From contig NZ_MAYG01000012.1 in the NCBI RefSeq assembly GCF_001684965.1, positions 682,001-746,000 on the forward strand: a stretch of DNA of 64,000 bases, read 5' to 3'. Position 1 is the first letter of the stretch; the number at the start of each line of letters is the position of its first letter. Below, piece by piece: positions 44,852-53,161 of this stretch. This DNA comes from Chryseobacterium arthrosphaerae. Its GTDB lineage: Bacteria; Bacteroidota; Bacteroidia; Flavobacteriales; Weeksellaceae. A program made the translations under genes and the position numbers. A model generated the notes under the pieces. That model made no database searches and was not told the origin of the DNA. It saw nothing but the letters and a program-made list of their open reading frames with translations.

Positions 44852-44891
44852 TATAATTTCTCGAGAATTATGTCACTAATTTATGAATTTA
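44852..44891 (-). promoter_or_regulatory. Conserved palindromic element upstream of peptide 2
   Basis: ATAATTTCTCGAGAATTAT (44853-44871) is an almost perfect palindrome centred on CTCGAG, followed by TCACTAATTTATGAATTTA. It is the counterpart of 44401-44440. Confidence 0.6.
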
Positions 44892-45039
44892 AAGAGGCTT
44901 GTGATTTGTTTTCGAGATCTGTATGTAGATGGAAAACAGTTGTTTGTAGGTTGTTGGGATTTCACATTCAATTCAATGAATCAAAGAATTGATTTTTCAT
45001 ATGGCTTTGAACTTATTGGCGATTTTATTACATAAAAAA

Positions 45040-45067
45040 TAAACCCTGCTTACAGAAACAGGGTTTA
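45040..45067 (-). terminator. Terminator of the 165-aa secreted protein gene
   Basis: TAAACCCTG pairs with CAGGGTTTA around a 10-nt loop. On the minus strand it is followed by TTTTTTATG. Confidence 0.8.
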
Positions 45068-45089
45068 CTCTTATGTGCTGATCACTTCA

Positions 45090-45587
45090 TTAATAGGTTG
45101 TGAGCGTAATCTGATAAAGAACAAGGGTATCTGAGTAGATTGCTTTAAGGCGTATTCTGGCCCCTATTGTTGTGATATCTACTTCATTTCCAACATTGGC
45201 AGACAGGATCTGTAAATCATTGAAGGTAAACACTCTTGAAATTGGAAGTCCATTCTGAAGCGAGTTCCATGTTACTTTTAAATGGTAAAGTTCGAAGGTC
45301 TGGGCTGTAGTCGGGCTGGGAGTAGGAGGAGAAAGAAAAGCGACGGTTGCTCCGTTTGTAATATATTTACTTTCAAGAACAGGAGTTGTCTGGGTAGCGC
45401 TGTTGGGAGGTGAAATAATATGGCTGTGACGATCGTAATCGGCCTCTACTTTTATATGATTAGGCGGAAAGCTGTTAAAACCTGCCTCACCAACGTATTT
45501 CACACTGAAAGAATTCTGTGCCGATAAACCGGTTACTGATACCACTGTTAATAAAACAGTTAAAAAAAATGTAAGGGTCTTTTTCAT
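45090..45587 (-). CDS. Small secreted protein of unknown function
   Basis: 165 aa with a signal peptide (TLTFFLTVLLTVVSVTGLSAQ, about 3-23). The mature part is beta-rich: FSVKYVGEAGFNSFPPNHI, a Pro/Ser/Thr-rich turn (LSPPTPSPTTAQ) and YSDTLVLYQITLTTY at the end. No Cys is present after the signal. I do not recognise a family. It is transcribed in the same direction as the two Cys-rich peptides downstream but has its own terminator. Whether it belongs with them is unknown. Confidence 0.65.
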   Translation of the reverse strand: MKKTLTFFLTVLLTVVSVTGLSAQNSFSVKYVGEAGFNSFPPNHIKVEADYDRHSHIISPPNSATQTTPVLESKYITNGATVAFLSPPTPSPTTAQTFELYHLKVTWNSLQNGLPISRVFTFNDLQILSANVGNEVDITTIGARIRLKAIYSDTLVLYQITLTTY

Positions 45588-45848
45588 AATAATATAAGTT
45601 AAAATTAGTACTGCTAATATAATTCTACCCGAAAAGTGAAACCAGCTATACTCAACAAGTACGTACGTTTCAATAGTAAGTGCGTCGCCTAAAATTATAA
45701 GTGCGAAACCTCTGGTGGTATTTTCTGCATAAATTGTATTCTGAGGATAAAATAACTGTAAATAAAACCTTCCTCAGAATAACCGGAAAATTGGGCAAAA
45801 TTATAAGGATAAAGCAATTCAAAAGTTTTCCAGATAGAGACCTTTACT

Positions 45849-45856
45849 TATATTTG
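45849..45856 (+). promoter_or_regulatory. Probable -7 element before the 304-aa hydrolase gene
   Basis: TATATTTG fits TAnnTTTG, 19 bp before the ATG. A TTTT at the expected -33 position differs from TTTG at one base. Confidence 0.4.
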
Positions 45857-45875
45857 TAGTATTGCATAAATCTTT

Positions 45876-46790
45876 ATGAGACTAAACATTAAAAACGAAA
45901 CGGGAAGGCTGAGGTCAGTAGTACTAGGCCAGCCTAATTCTTTGGGAGCCGTTCCCACATTAGAGGAAAGTTATGACGCCAAGTCATATTACTCAATCGA
46001 ACACAATATTTATCCTAAAGAAGAGGATATTATTAATGAAATGAACGCTTTTGAGGCTGTTCTTAAAAAGTATGACGTAGAAGTTCTGCGTCCAAGCATT
46101 ATTGAAGACTACAATCAGGTTTTTTCAAGAGATGTAGCCTTTGTGATTGACGACAAAATGATCATTTCCAATGTGATCGCAGACAGAGCAGACGAACAGG
46201 AAGCCTACAAAAATGTTTTCGAAAAAGTAGCATGGAGAAAAATTATCAATCTTCCGGAAACAGCCCATATTGAAGGGGGAGATGTTATTGTATGGAATGA
46301 CTTCCTTTTCATCGGAACCTGCTTCAGCGAAGATTACAGAAACTATAAAACGGCGAGAACCAACGAATACGCCATCGAAATTTTAAAAGAATATTTTCCC
46401 AAGAAAAGAATCATCGATCTTGAACTGAAGAAAAACGATAAAGTCCCGTTTGAAGGAATTCTGCATCTTGACTGTACCTTCAACCCGGTAGGAGAAGATA
46501 AATGCATCATCTATAAAAACGGATTTGTAGATGAAAGTGACTACCGCCTGATCATTGATATTTTCGGAGAAGAAAACTGCTTCCATATCAATGACGAAGA
46601 AATGTTTGAAATGTTCCCGAATATTTTTTCCATTTCCCCTGAAGTAGTGGTCTCAGACAAAGCATTTACAAGAATGAACAACCACCTGAGAGAAGTATGG
46701 GGAATGACTGTTGAAGAAATTCCTTACAGAGAAATCTCTAAAATGGGCGGATTGCTGAGATGTTCTACCATGCCGCTTGTGAGAGAATAA
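45876..46790 (+). CDS. Arginine deiminase/amidinotransferase-family hydrolase
   Basis: 304 aa. It has the guanidine-modifying fold of the ADI/DDAH superfamily: HIEGGDVIVWND (about 148-159), catalytic His in HLDCTFNPVGEDK, and a nucleophilic Cys near the end in GLLRCSTMPL (Cys296). These enzymes act on arginine, citrulline or methylated guanidines through a covalent thiouronium intermediate. The exact substrate cannot be read from sequence. The gene lies 98 bp before a second superfamily member, then the polyamine cluster. A role in arginine or citrulline breakdown feeding ornithine is plausible. Confidence 0.85.
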   Translation: MRLNIKNETGRLRSVVLGQPNSLGAVPTLEESYDAKSYYSIEHNIYPKEEDIINEMNAFEAVLKKYDVEVLRPSIIEDYNQVFSRDVAFVIDDKMIISNVIADRADEQEAYKNVFEKVAWRKIINLPETAHIEGGDVIVWNDFLFIGTCFSEDYRNYKTARTNEYAIEILKEYFPKKRIIDLELKKNDKVPFEGILHLDCTFNPVGEDKCIIYKNGFVDESDYRLIIDIFGEENCFHINDEEMFEMFPNIFSISPEVVVSDKAFTRMNNHLREVWGMTVEEIPYREISKMGGLLRCSTMPLVRE

Positions 46791-46888
46791 TTGAACGGGA
46801 GAGTTTGTGAGTGGTAGAGTTTTAGTGTTTGAGAGTGGAAGGGTTTTAATCTTTCAATCTTCAATCTTTTAATTTTTAAATCAAAAAA

Positions 46889-47812
46889 ATGCAGACAACA
46901 GATACAGTACTAATGATAGAGCCGATTGCCTTCGGCTACAACGCAGAAACAGCGAAAAACAATTATTTCCAGGTGGAACAGACAGGTTCTGATATCCAAT
47001 CCAAAGCACTGGCAGAGTTCAATACCTTTGTAGGAAAGCTGAGAGGAAAAGGAATCAATGTCATTACGATAAAAGATACATTGGATCCTCATACCCCGGA
47101 TTCTATCTTCCCGAATAACTGGGTAAGCTTCCATAAAGACGGGAAAGTGGTTTTATACCCCATGTTCGCTTCCAACAGAAGAGTGGAGCGAAGAGAAGAT
47201 ATTCTTGAAACTATCGAAAACCTTGGATTTGAAATTGATGAAATTGACGACTGGTCATTCTCTGAAACTCAGGGCCATTTTCTTGAAGGAACAGGCAGTA
47301 TGATCTTTGATCATGACAATAAAATTGCATACGGTTCGGTTTCTTTAAGGCTGGATGAAAAACTGTTCAGGGAATTCTGTACAAAATATGGCTTCACACC
47401 GGTCGTTTTCCATTCTTATCAGACAGTAGGTACAGAAAGACTTCCCATATACCACACTAATGTAATGATGTGCGTTGCAGACCGGTTTGTAGTGATATGT
47501 CTTGATTGTATTGATGATGAACTGGAAAGAGAAAAAGTCATTGAAGCCATCAAAAAATCAGGAAAGGAGATTATCGAGATTTCTGAAGATCAGATGCAGC
47601 AGTTTGCAGGAAATATGCTTCAGGTTCAGAATAAAGAAGGGGAAAAATTCCTGGTAATGAGCCAGACCGCTTATCAATCTTTAACACAAGAACAAGTGGC
47701 AGCCATAGAAAAATACTGTGAAATCATCTATTCAGATCTGAATACGATCGAAGTAAACGGAGGCGGAAGTGCAAGATGTATGCTCGCTGAGGTTTTTCTT
47801 CCAAAAAAATAA
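46889..47812 (+). CDS. ctlX: Citrulline-type hydrolase, CtlX-like
   Basis: 307 aa. It is a second ADI/DDAH-superfamily enzyme, unlike the 304-aa neighbour. Motifs are DSIFPNNWVSFHKDGKVVL, GHFLEGTGSMIFD, YHTNVMMCVADRFVV and a C-terminal Cys in EVNGGGSARCMLAEVF (Cys297). The order matches the family I know as citrulline utilisation hydrolase CtlX, which converts citrulline to ornithine, ammonia and CO2. Assignment rests on remembered motifs. It is 20 bp from speD, so ornithine could feed polyamine metabolism here. Confidence 0.75.
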   Translation: MQTTDTVLMIEPIAFGYNAETAKNNYFQVEQTGSDIQSKALAEFNTFVGKLRGKGINVITIKDTLDPHTPDSIFPNNWVSFHKDGKVVLYPMFASNRRVERREDILETIENLGFEIDEIDDWSFSETQGHFLEGTGSMIFDHDNKIAYGSVSLRLDEKLFREFCTKYGFTPVVFHSYQTVGTERLPIYHTNVMMCVADRFVVICLDCIDDELEREKVIEAIKKSGKEIIEISEDQMQQFAGNMLQVQNKEGEKFLVMSQTAYQSLTQEQVAAIEKYCEIIYSDLNTIEVNGGGSARCMLAEVFLPKK

Positions 47813-47832
47813 TATATTTACGAAAAAATTAA

Positions 47833-48192
47833 TTGAACCCATTATCAAATAAAGGTTTACATATTCTTCTGACTTTGGAAACAGAGTCAGAAGATTTGTT
47901 ATTAGACAGCGAAGGTTTTCTGGAATTTACAGAAAGTATCCTGAAAACCAAAGAAGTGGAAATTGTTGGGATTACCAATCATGTTTTTGAAAACCAGAGT
48001 TTTACTTCAGCAGTATGCCTGAAAGAATCACATCTTTGTATTCATACGTGGCCGGAATTCAGACAGCTTACCTTTGATGTTTTTCTTTGTAATTATACTC
48101 AGGATAACACAGCAAAAGTAGAGCAGATAGCAGATGAGGTCGTTCAATATTTTAAAGCTAATACCATTCAGAAACACAAAATTTACAGATAG
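47833..48192 (+). CDS. speD: S-adenosylmethionine decarboxylase proenzyme
   Basis: 119 aa, the short prokaryotic form. The self-cleavage site is ESHLCIHTWPE: Ser66 becomes the pyruvoyl cofactor, with His67 and His71. The enzyme makes decarboxylated AdoMet, the aminopropyl donor for spermidine-type polyamines. The start codon is TTG at 47833, because the preceding in-frame codon is TAA and no ATG is near. It follows ctlX by 20 bp and precedes the DUF4178 gene by 3 bp; the aminopropyltransferase-like protein lies three genes downstream. Confidence 0.9.
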   Translation: MNPLSNKGLHILLTLETESEDLLLDSEGFLEFTESILKTKEVEIVGITNHVFENQSFTSAVCLKESHLCIHTWPEFRQLTFDVFLCNYTQDNTAKVEQIADEVVQYFKANTIQKHKIYR

Positions 48193-48195
48193 AAT

Positions 48196-49653
48196 ATGCA
48201 TTATGTCTGCCCAGCATGCGATTCGGAAAATAAATTAGACCTTACATTTCCTGTCAGGGAATATGTTTGTCAGACCTGTTCTCATCTCATTGATGTAGCA
48301 TCAAATAACCATGCCAGACATCTGAAAGTGCCCACTGAGAATGTGGTTCTGGATATCGGACAGAAAGGTAAAATAGGAGACACAGAATATACCGTTACCG
48401 GAATTATTGTAAGGAAATATGGATCCAGTATTTTCTGGCGCGAATATTACCTTAAAGACAGCAAAGGGAATGATGCCTTTATGAGTGAAAGCGACGGGCA
48501 TTGGGTATTCCTGATATCAATACCGGCTGATGATTTTAAAAGCAAGGATTCCCAGATAGCGACCTATGCCGGGAGAAATTACCGTTGGTATGAAACTTCC
48601 CAATGCAGCATTCACGCTGCAGCAGGTTTTTTTGATGAAAAGCTGGATTTCAGTCTTGCCACCTACAAAGAATACGTCAATGGAACCCGGATGATCTCCC
48701 AGGAGAAGACCGGGAAAAACATACAGTATTTCTATGGAGCTCACATTCCCAGGGATAAAGTGAAAAGAGGTTTTAAAATAGCGAATATGCCATTTTATAC
48801 CGGAATAGGGATCGTTCAGCCCTATTACGTAGATACCCGCCAGGCCATCAATATCTTTTGTATTGCAGCATTGCTGATATGTCTGCTTCAGATGTATGTG
48901 TATACTTCAAGAACCAATGAAACCGTTTTTGCAGAGACCATCAATTTCGCTGATGTACAGGATAAGGAAATGGTCAGCAAAAGCTTTACCCTTTCGGGAG
49001 GTTCCGCACCATTAAAGGTAAATGCATTTTCAGGAGTGGATAATTCGTGGGCCAATATCCAGCTGAGTCTTGTGAATGAAAAAACCAACGAAATTATTTA
49101 TACCTCAAGAGATATCGAACAGTATCATGGTTACGAAGAGGGGGAAAGCTGGTCGGAAGGAAGCCAGGCCGAAGAATTTAATCTTTGCGGAGTAAGTTCA
49201 GGAAACTATCATTTTCTTATTTCTGCAGAGAAAGAAGGCGCTTTGCCCACCTTTTCCAACCTTCAGTCACCGGATTCAAAAGTGATGATATCACGGGATA
49301 AATCAGGGGCCATAGAAATTACCGATACCTATAAAGCCCAGACGACAACCTTTGCAGACGGAAAGACACTGGAAAAAGATACGTCGGAAGTTGCCCGGTT
49401 GACAAAGGCGTCTTTCGGTACCCAAAAGCTGGATTCTCTGATTAATGCTGAAGCACCTAAGCTCACTACAGATCCCATTTCAAGCAATACCTATGTACAG
49501 CTCAAAGCAACCTGGCTGCCTGTATCATTCTGGAATTTCGGATTTATCTTGTTTATAATGGTTGCCCTTTTTGTAGCAATGCTTATCGGGAAACATTTTT
49601 TCAATGTTAAAAAATGGAACAATAGCTCAAATTCACCTTATTCTCCATCATGA
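48196..49653 (+). CDS. DUF4178 protein with N-terminal zinc ribbon
   Basis: 485 aa. The N-terminus has two CxxC pairs (YVCPACDSEN and YVCQTCSHLI), a zinc ribbon. A DUF4178-like domain follows (DIGQKGKIGDTEYTVTGIIV, then REYYLKD, then WVFLISIP). Two membrane segments bracket a large middle domain: IFCIAALLICLLQMYVYT near residue 225 and WNFGFILFIMVALFVAMLIG near the end. DUF4178 genes recur with speD, spermidine-synthase-like and DUF350 genes in many bacteria (recollection). Its function is not known; it may sense or carry a polyamine-derived product at the membrane. The stop overlaps the next start (ATGA). Confidence 0.8.
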   Translation: MHYVCPACDSENKLDLTFPVREYVCQTCSHLIDVASNNHARHLKVPTENVVLDIGQKGKIGDTEYTVTGIIVRKYGSSIFWREYYLKDSKGNDAFMSESDGHWVFLISIPADDFKSKDSQIATYAGRNYRWYETSQCSIHAAAGFFDEKLDFSLATYKEYVNGTRMISQEKTGKNIQYFYGAHIPRDKVKRGFKIANMPFYTGIGIVQPYYVDTRQAINIFCIAALLICLLQMYVYTSRTNETVFAETINFADVQDKEMVSKSFTLSGGSAPLKVNAFSGVDNSWANIQLSLVNEKTNEIIYTSRDIEQYHGYEEGESWSEGSQAEEFNLCGVSSGNYHFLISAEKEGALPTFSNLQSPDSKVMISRDKSGAIEITDTYKAQTTTFADGKTLEKDTSEVARLTKASFGTQKLDSLINAEAPKLTTDPISSNTYVQLKATWLPVSFWNFGFILFIMVALFVAMLIGKHFFNVKKWNNSSNSPYSPS

Positions 49654-49856
49654 TGATTACCAATATTTTAGACTATATAAGACAAAACTGGATTCTCTGC
49701 CTGCTTGGTGGGTTTTTCCTGTCATGGTTTGTATACCTTACCTATCGTGGAAATCAGGTCTGCGACTGTGCGAAAACAGAAACCTATCGTGACGGAACCA
49801 CCAGAAGCCATTCCAGAGGAGGTGGAGTAGGATTTTACAGATATTATCACAAATAA
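49650..49856 (+). CDS. Small one-TM protein in polyamine cluster
   Basis: 68 aa. One membrane helix (WILCLLGGFFLSWFVYLTY, about 14-32) is followed by a CDC motif (NQVCDCAKTE) and an Arg/Gly/Ser-rich tail (SHSRGGGVGFYRYYH). No family is recognised. Its start overlaps the DUF4178 stop by 4 bp and the DUF350 gene follows after 13 bp, so it is made with its neighbours. A second Met at residue 2 is an equally good start. Confidence 0.65.
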   Translation: MMITNILDYIRQNWILCLLGGFFLSWFVYLTYRGNQVCDCAKTETYRDGTTRSHSRGGGVGFYRYYHK

Positions 49857-49869
49857 AAATATAAAAACT

Positions 49870-50085
49870 ATGGACAACATCAATGTATTACCAATATTCA
49901 ATTCAGTTCTTTATTCATTTTTAGGAATTGCCATTCTTCTGGTGTGCTATTTCATTATTGAAAAACTGACTCCGGAAAAAACATGGCATGAGATTGCCCA
50001 AAACAAAAATATTGCGCTGGCAATTGTTTTCGGAGCATTTATCATCGGGATTTCAATGATCATAAGCGCTGCAATTCATGGATAA
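49870..50085 (+). CDS. DUF350 membrane protein
   Basis: 71 aa with two helices (SFLGIAILLVCYFIIEKL and IALAIVFGAFIIGISMIISAAI). The motif EKLTPEKTWHEIAQNKNIAL between them is that of DUF350, the YjfL family, here as a single half-repeat. DUF350 proteins are found with polyamine and amidoligase genes across bacteria (recollection). It overlaps the spermidine-synthase-like gene by 8 bp. The role is unknown, possibly a small membrane partner of the neighbouring enzymes. Confidence 0.82.
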   Translation: MDNINVLPIFNSVLYSFLGIAILLVCYFIIEKLTPEKTWHEIAQNKNIALAIVFGAFIIGISMIISAAIHG

Positions 50086-51592
50086 AAAGAGGATCCCTCT
50101 TGAGCTGCTTTTATTGTTTTCGGTATTTGTCATTGCTACATGCGGGTTGATTTATGAGTTGGTGGCAGGAGCGCTGGCAAGCTACCTTCTGGGAGATTCT
50201 GTAAAGCAGTTTTCTTTCATTATCGGGGTTTATTTATTTTCGATGGGAGTAGGTTCCTATCTGGCGAAATTCATTAAAGGAAACCTCATCGATAAATTCG
50301 TTGAGATTGAGATCCTGGTTGGAATAGTAGGCGGAATCAGTTCTGTGGTTCTTTTTATTCTCTTCAATACCTTAGCACATTTTGAAAGCGTTCTGTATCT
50401 TTTTGTCTTTTTTACCGGATGTCTGGTGGGAGTGGAAATTCCGCTTCTGATGAATATCCTGAAAGACAGGGTACAGTTTAAAGATTTAGTTTCCAATGTC
50501 TTTGCATTCGATTATATTGGTGCTTTGCTGGCATCGATTCTTTTTCCGCTCGTTTTAATTCCGAAATTGGGAATCGTAAAAACCCCTTTGTTTTTTGGGC
50601 TGATCAATGTTTCTATTGCCATATTTCTTTGTTATTATCTTAAGAAAGAATTGTCGAAGCCACTTTCGTTAAAGGTGAAATCAATGGCCGCATTTCTTTT
50701 TTTGCTGGGACTTTTCTTCTTTTCAGATATGATTCTGTCTTATTCAGAAGAGAAACTATACGGTGAAAATGTAGTGTTTACCAAAAGCTCACCTTATCAA
50801 AGAATTGTATTGACAAGGAATACCCATGAATTCCGTTTATATTTAAATAACAACTTACAGTTTTCGTCCACAGACGAATACCGTTATCATGAAGCTCTGG
50901 TACATCCGGCAATGTCTATGGCCAAAAATATTGATCATATTCTGATCCTTGGAGGAGGAGATGGCTTTGCTGCAAGAGAAGTATTGAAATACAAAGACGT
51001 CAAAAAAATTACCCTTGTAGATCTTGATGGTGAAATGACTCAGTTTTTTAAAAACAATGAAACTATGCGCAGGCTGAACCAAAGTTCTTTTTCTGACCCC
51101 AAAGTGGAAGTGATCAATAAAGATGCTTACATTTGGGTAAAAGAGAACAAAAAGAAGTTTGACGTCATCATCATAGACTTTCCTGATCCGTCCAATTACA
51201 GCCTGGGAAAACTATATTCCCTGCAGTTTTATAAAGAACTTGAGAGACTGACTACTCCTGATACCAAAATTGTGGTGCAGACCACGTCACCGTACTTTGC
51301 TCCCAAATCTTTCTGGTGTATAGAAAAAACCATCAGTCAGATCTTTCCTTTTACGGCAGCTTACCATACCTATGTTCCCTCATTCGGGGAATGGGGGTTC
51401 TCAATGGCTTCATTTGAACCTGTCAATAACAGAATTTACAGAAAGCTTCCCAATTTAAAATATTATGATTACAACTTTTCCCAGATGTCTTATTTCAACA
51501 AAGATATGAAGGTGAAAGAAGTAGAAGTTAACCGTCTGGATAACCAGATATTAGTCCGTTATTTCGATGAAGAGTGGGGCAAGGTACAGTAG
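50078..51592 (+). CDS. Membrane-anchored spermidine-synthase-like protein
   Basis: 504 aa. The first ~215 residues have about six to seven membrane helices (VFVIATCGLIYELVAGALAS, SFIIGVYLFSMGVG and others). The C-terminal part (from about 225) is an aminopropyltransferase/SpeE fold: DHILILGGGDGFAAREVLKY binds decarboxylated AdoMet, TLVDLDGEM follows, and IIIDFPDPSNYSLGKLYSLQ carries the catalytic Asp region. It should transfer aminopropyl groups to a polyamine or another acceptor at the membrane. SpeD in the same operon would supply the donor. It overlaps the FAD oxidoreductase gene by 26 bp. Confidence 0.85.
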   Translation: MDKKRIPLELLLLFSVFVIATCGLIYELVAGALASYLLGDSVKQFSFIIGVYLFSMGVGSYLAKFIKGNLIDKFVEIEILVGIVGGISSVVLFILFNTLAHFESVLYLFVFFTGCLVGVEIPLLMNILKDRVQFKDLVSNVFAFDYIGALLASILFPLVLIPKLGIVKTPLFFGLINVSIAIFLCYYLKKELSKPLSLKVKSMAAFLFLLGLFFFSDMILSYSEEKLYGENVVFTKSSPYQRIVLTRNTHEFRLYLNNNLQFSSTDEYRYHEALVHPAMSMAKNIDHILILGGGDGFAAREVLKYKDVKKITLVDLDGEMTQFFKNNETMRRLNQSSFSDPKVEVINKDAYIWVKENKKKFDVIIIDFPDPSNYSLGKLYSLQFYKELERLTTPDTKIVVQTTSPYFAPKSFWCIEKTISQIFPFTAAYHTYVPSFGEWGFSMASFEPVNNRIYRKLPNLKYYDYNFSQMSYFNKDMKVKEVEVNRLDNQILVRYFDEEWGKVQ

Positions 51593-53159
51593 AAAGGATT
51601 TCCTTAAAACTATATTTTTAGGTAGCCTGATATTGCCTTTTCTTCAGTATTGCGGAAAGAAGGTAAAAGCTTTACTGCTTAAAATCACAGGAACCGATCA
51701 CGTGCTGGGACATAAGCTGTGGGCAAAAGACTTTCCGCAGTATTCAGAAGTTATCCACACAAAATATCTCGTTGTGGGTGGTGGAATTTCCGGACTTTCT
51801 GCCTGCAGATTCTTTCATCAGAATCATGAAAAAGATTACCTGCTGTTGGAAATGGAAATCCATTTGGGCGGAAACTCTTCCAACGGGCAGAATCAGTTTT
51901 CAAAATTCCCTCTGGGAGCCCATTATTTACCATTACCCAATAAAGAAAATACGGAAATCATAGAATTCCTGAAAGAAAGTGGAATTTGTCTCGGAACAGA
52001 AGAGAACGGAGAACCTGTTCTGGATGAATACCAGATGACTTTTCCACAGCAGGAGAGACTGTTCTTCAAAAATTCCTGGCAGAACGATATTGTTCCGCAA
52101 AAAGGAATTTCAGCCGATACCCAGAACGAACTTACCCGTTTTTTCAAAATGATGGATGCATTCCGGGTAAAGAAAGACGCTCAGGGAAAATATTGGTTTG
52201 CCATTCCCGTACATGATTCCAGTAAGGAAGATGAGGTGGTAGAATTAGAAAATATACTTTTCAGGGATTGGCTTAAAGAACAGCATTTTCAGTCAGAAGA
52301 GCTGTTATGGTTGTTGGATTATTCCTGCAGGGACGATTACGGATTGGGAATAGACTATGTTTCGGCCTGGGCGGGAATTCATTATTTTGCAGGAAGGAAG
52401 AATAACTGGAGCAAAACGTATAAAGATCAGGTATTCACATGGCCGGAAGGAAACGCCAGACTGACCCGGCATTTTTTAAAATACACAGAGGGAAAGCATT
52501 TATCGGGACATCTGGTCTTTGATGTAAAAATCAATGATAAAGTTGAAGTATTGAGCTTTGATAATTCTTCGGAAAAAACAAAGAAGATCATCGCAGAGAA
52601 AGTCTTGTTTGCTACGCCACAGTTTGTGAATGAAAGAATCTTTGATAATAAAAAAGCATCATCATTTCATTATGTTCCCTGGCTTCTTACGACTATTACG
52701 CTTCGGAATGAATTCGGGGGCGATGAAGAACTGGCCTGGGACAATGTGATCTATGGCTCTTCGGGTTTGGGATATATTTATGATCAGCATCAGAACATCA
52801 ACCAGATCCTTGGAGAAAAGGTGATTACTTACTACAAAAGCTTTTCTACAGCAGATTGTAAAAAGGCAAGGAAAGGACTCTATGCAATGAAAGAAGCTGA
52901 ACTGAAAACTTTAGTTTTAGAAGATCTGAAGAAAGCCCACCCGTTGATAGAAGACTTTATCCTGGAAATGCAGTTCCATAAAATAGGGCATGCCATGATC
53001 GCTCCGGTTCCCGGTCAGATTTTTGGGAAGGCAGCCCAAACAGCTAAAGAAGCTATGGACCATAAAATATTCTTTGCCCACTCTGATCTCTCAGGAATAT
53101 CTATTTTTGAAGAAGCCTTTTATCAGGGAACAAGAACAGCGGCACAAATGATATCGTAA
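51567..53159 (+). CDS. FAD-dependent oxidoreductase (amine-oxidase-like), Tat-like signal
   Basis: 530 aa. The start YSRKDFLKTIFLGSLILPFL resembles a twin-arginine signal, although the second Arg is Lys. The FAD motif is TKYLVVGGGISGLSACRFF (about 65-83), followed by LLLEMEIHLGGNSSNG, the NAD(P)-binding_8/amino-oxidase order. The C-terminal FAD contact is FFAHSDLSGISIFEEAFYQG. Substrates could be polyamines or their membrane-bound products, as the gene overlaps the aminopropyltransferase-like gene by 26 bp; that is inference. A folded flavoprotein would fit Tat export to the periplasm. Confidence 0.8.
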   Translation: MKSGARYSRKDFLKTIFLGSLILPFLQYCGKKVKALLLKITGTDHVLGHKLWAKDFPQYSEVIHTKYLVVGGGISGLSACRFFHQNHEKDYLLLEMEIHLGGNSSNGQNQFSKFPLGAHYLPLPNKENTEIIEFLKESGICLGTEENGEPVLDEYQMTFPQQERLFFKNSWQNDIVPQKGISADTQNELTRFFKMMDAFRVKKDAQGKYWFAIPVHDSSKEDEVVELENILFRDWLKEQHFQSEELLWLLDYSCRDDYGLGIDYVSAWAGIHYFAGRKNNWSKTYKDQVFTWPEGNARLTRHFLKYTEGKHLSGHLVFDVKINDKVEVLSFDNSSEKTKKIIAEKVLFATPQFVNERIFDNKKASSFHYVPWLLTTITLRNEFGGDEELAWDNVIYGSSGLGYIYDQHQNINQILGEKVITYYKSFSTADCKKARKGLYAMKEAELKTLVLEDLKKAHPLIEDFILEMQFHKIGHAMIAPVPGQIFGKAAQTAKEAMDHKIFFAHSDLSGISIFEEAFYQGTRTAAQMIS

Positions 53160-53161
53160 AA

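Noticed and set aside
46791..46888. Repetitive spacer (GAGAGTTTGTGAGTGG and a pyrimidine-rich stretch) between the two hydrolase genes
   Set aside because: Low-complexity intergenic DNA of the kind common in this genus. It shows no stable hairpin or promoter match, so no feature is claimed.
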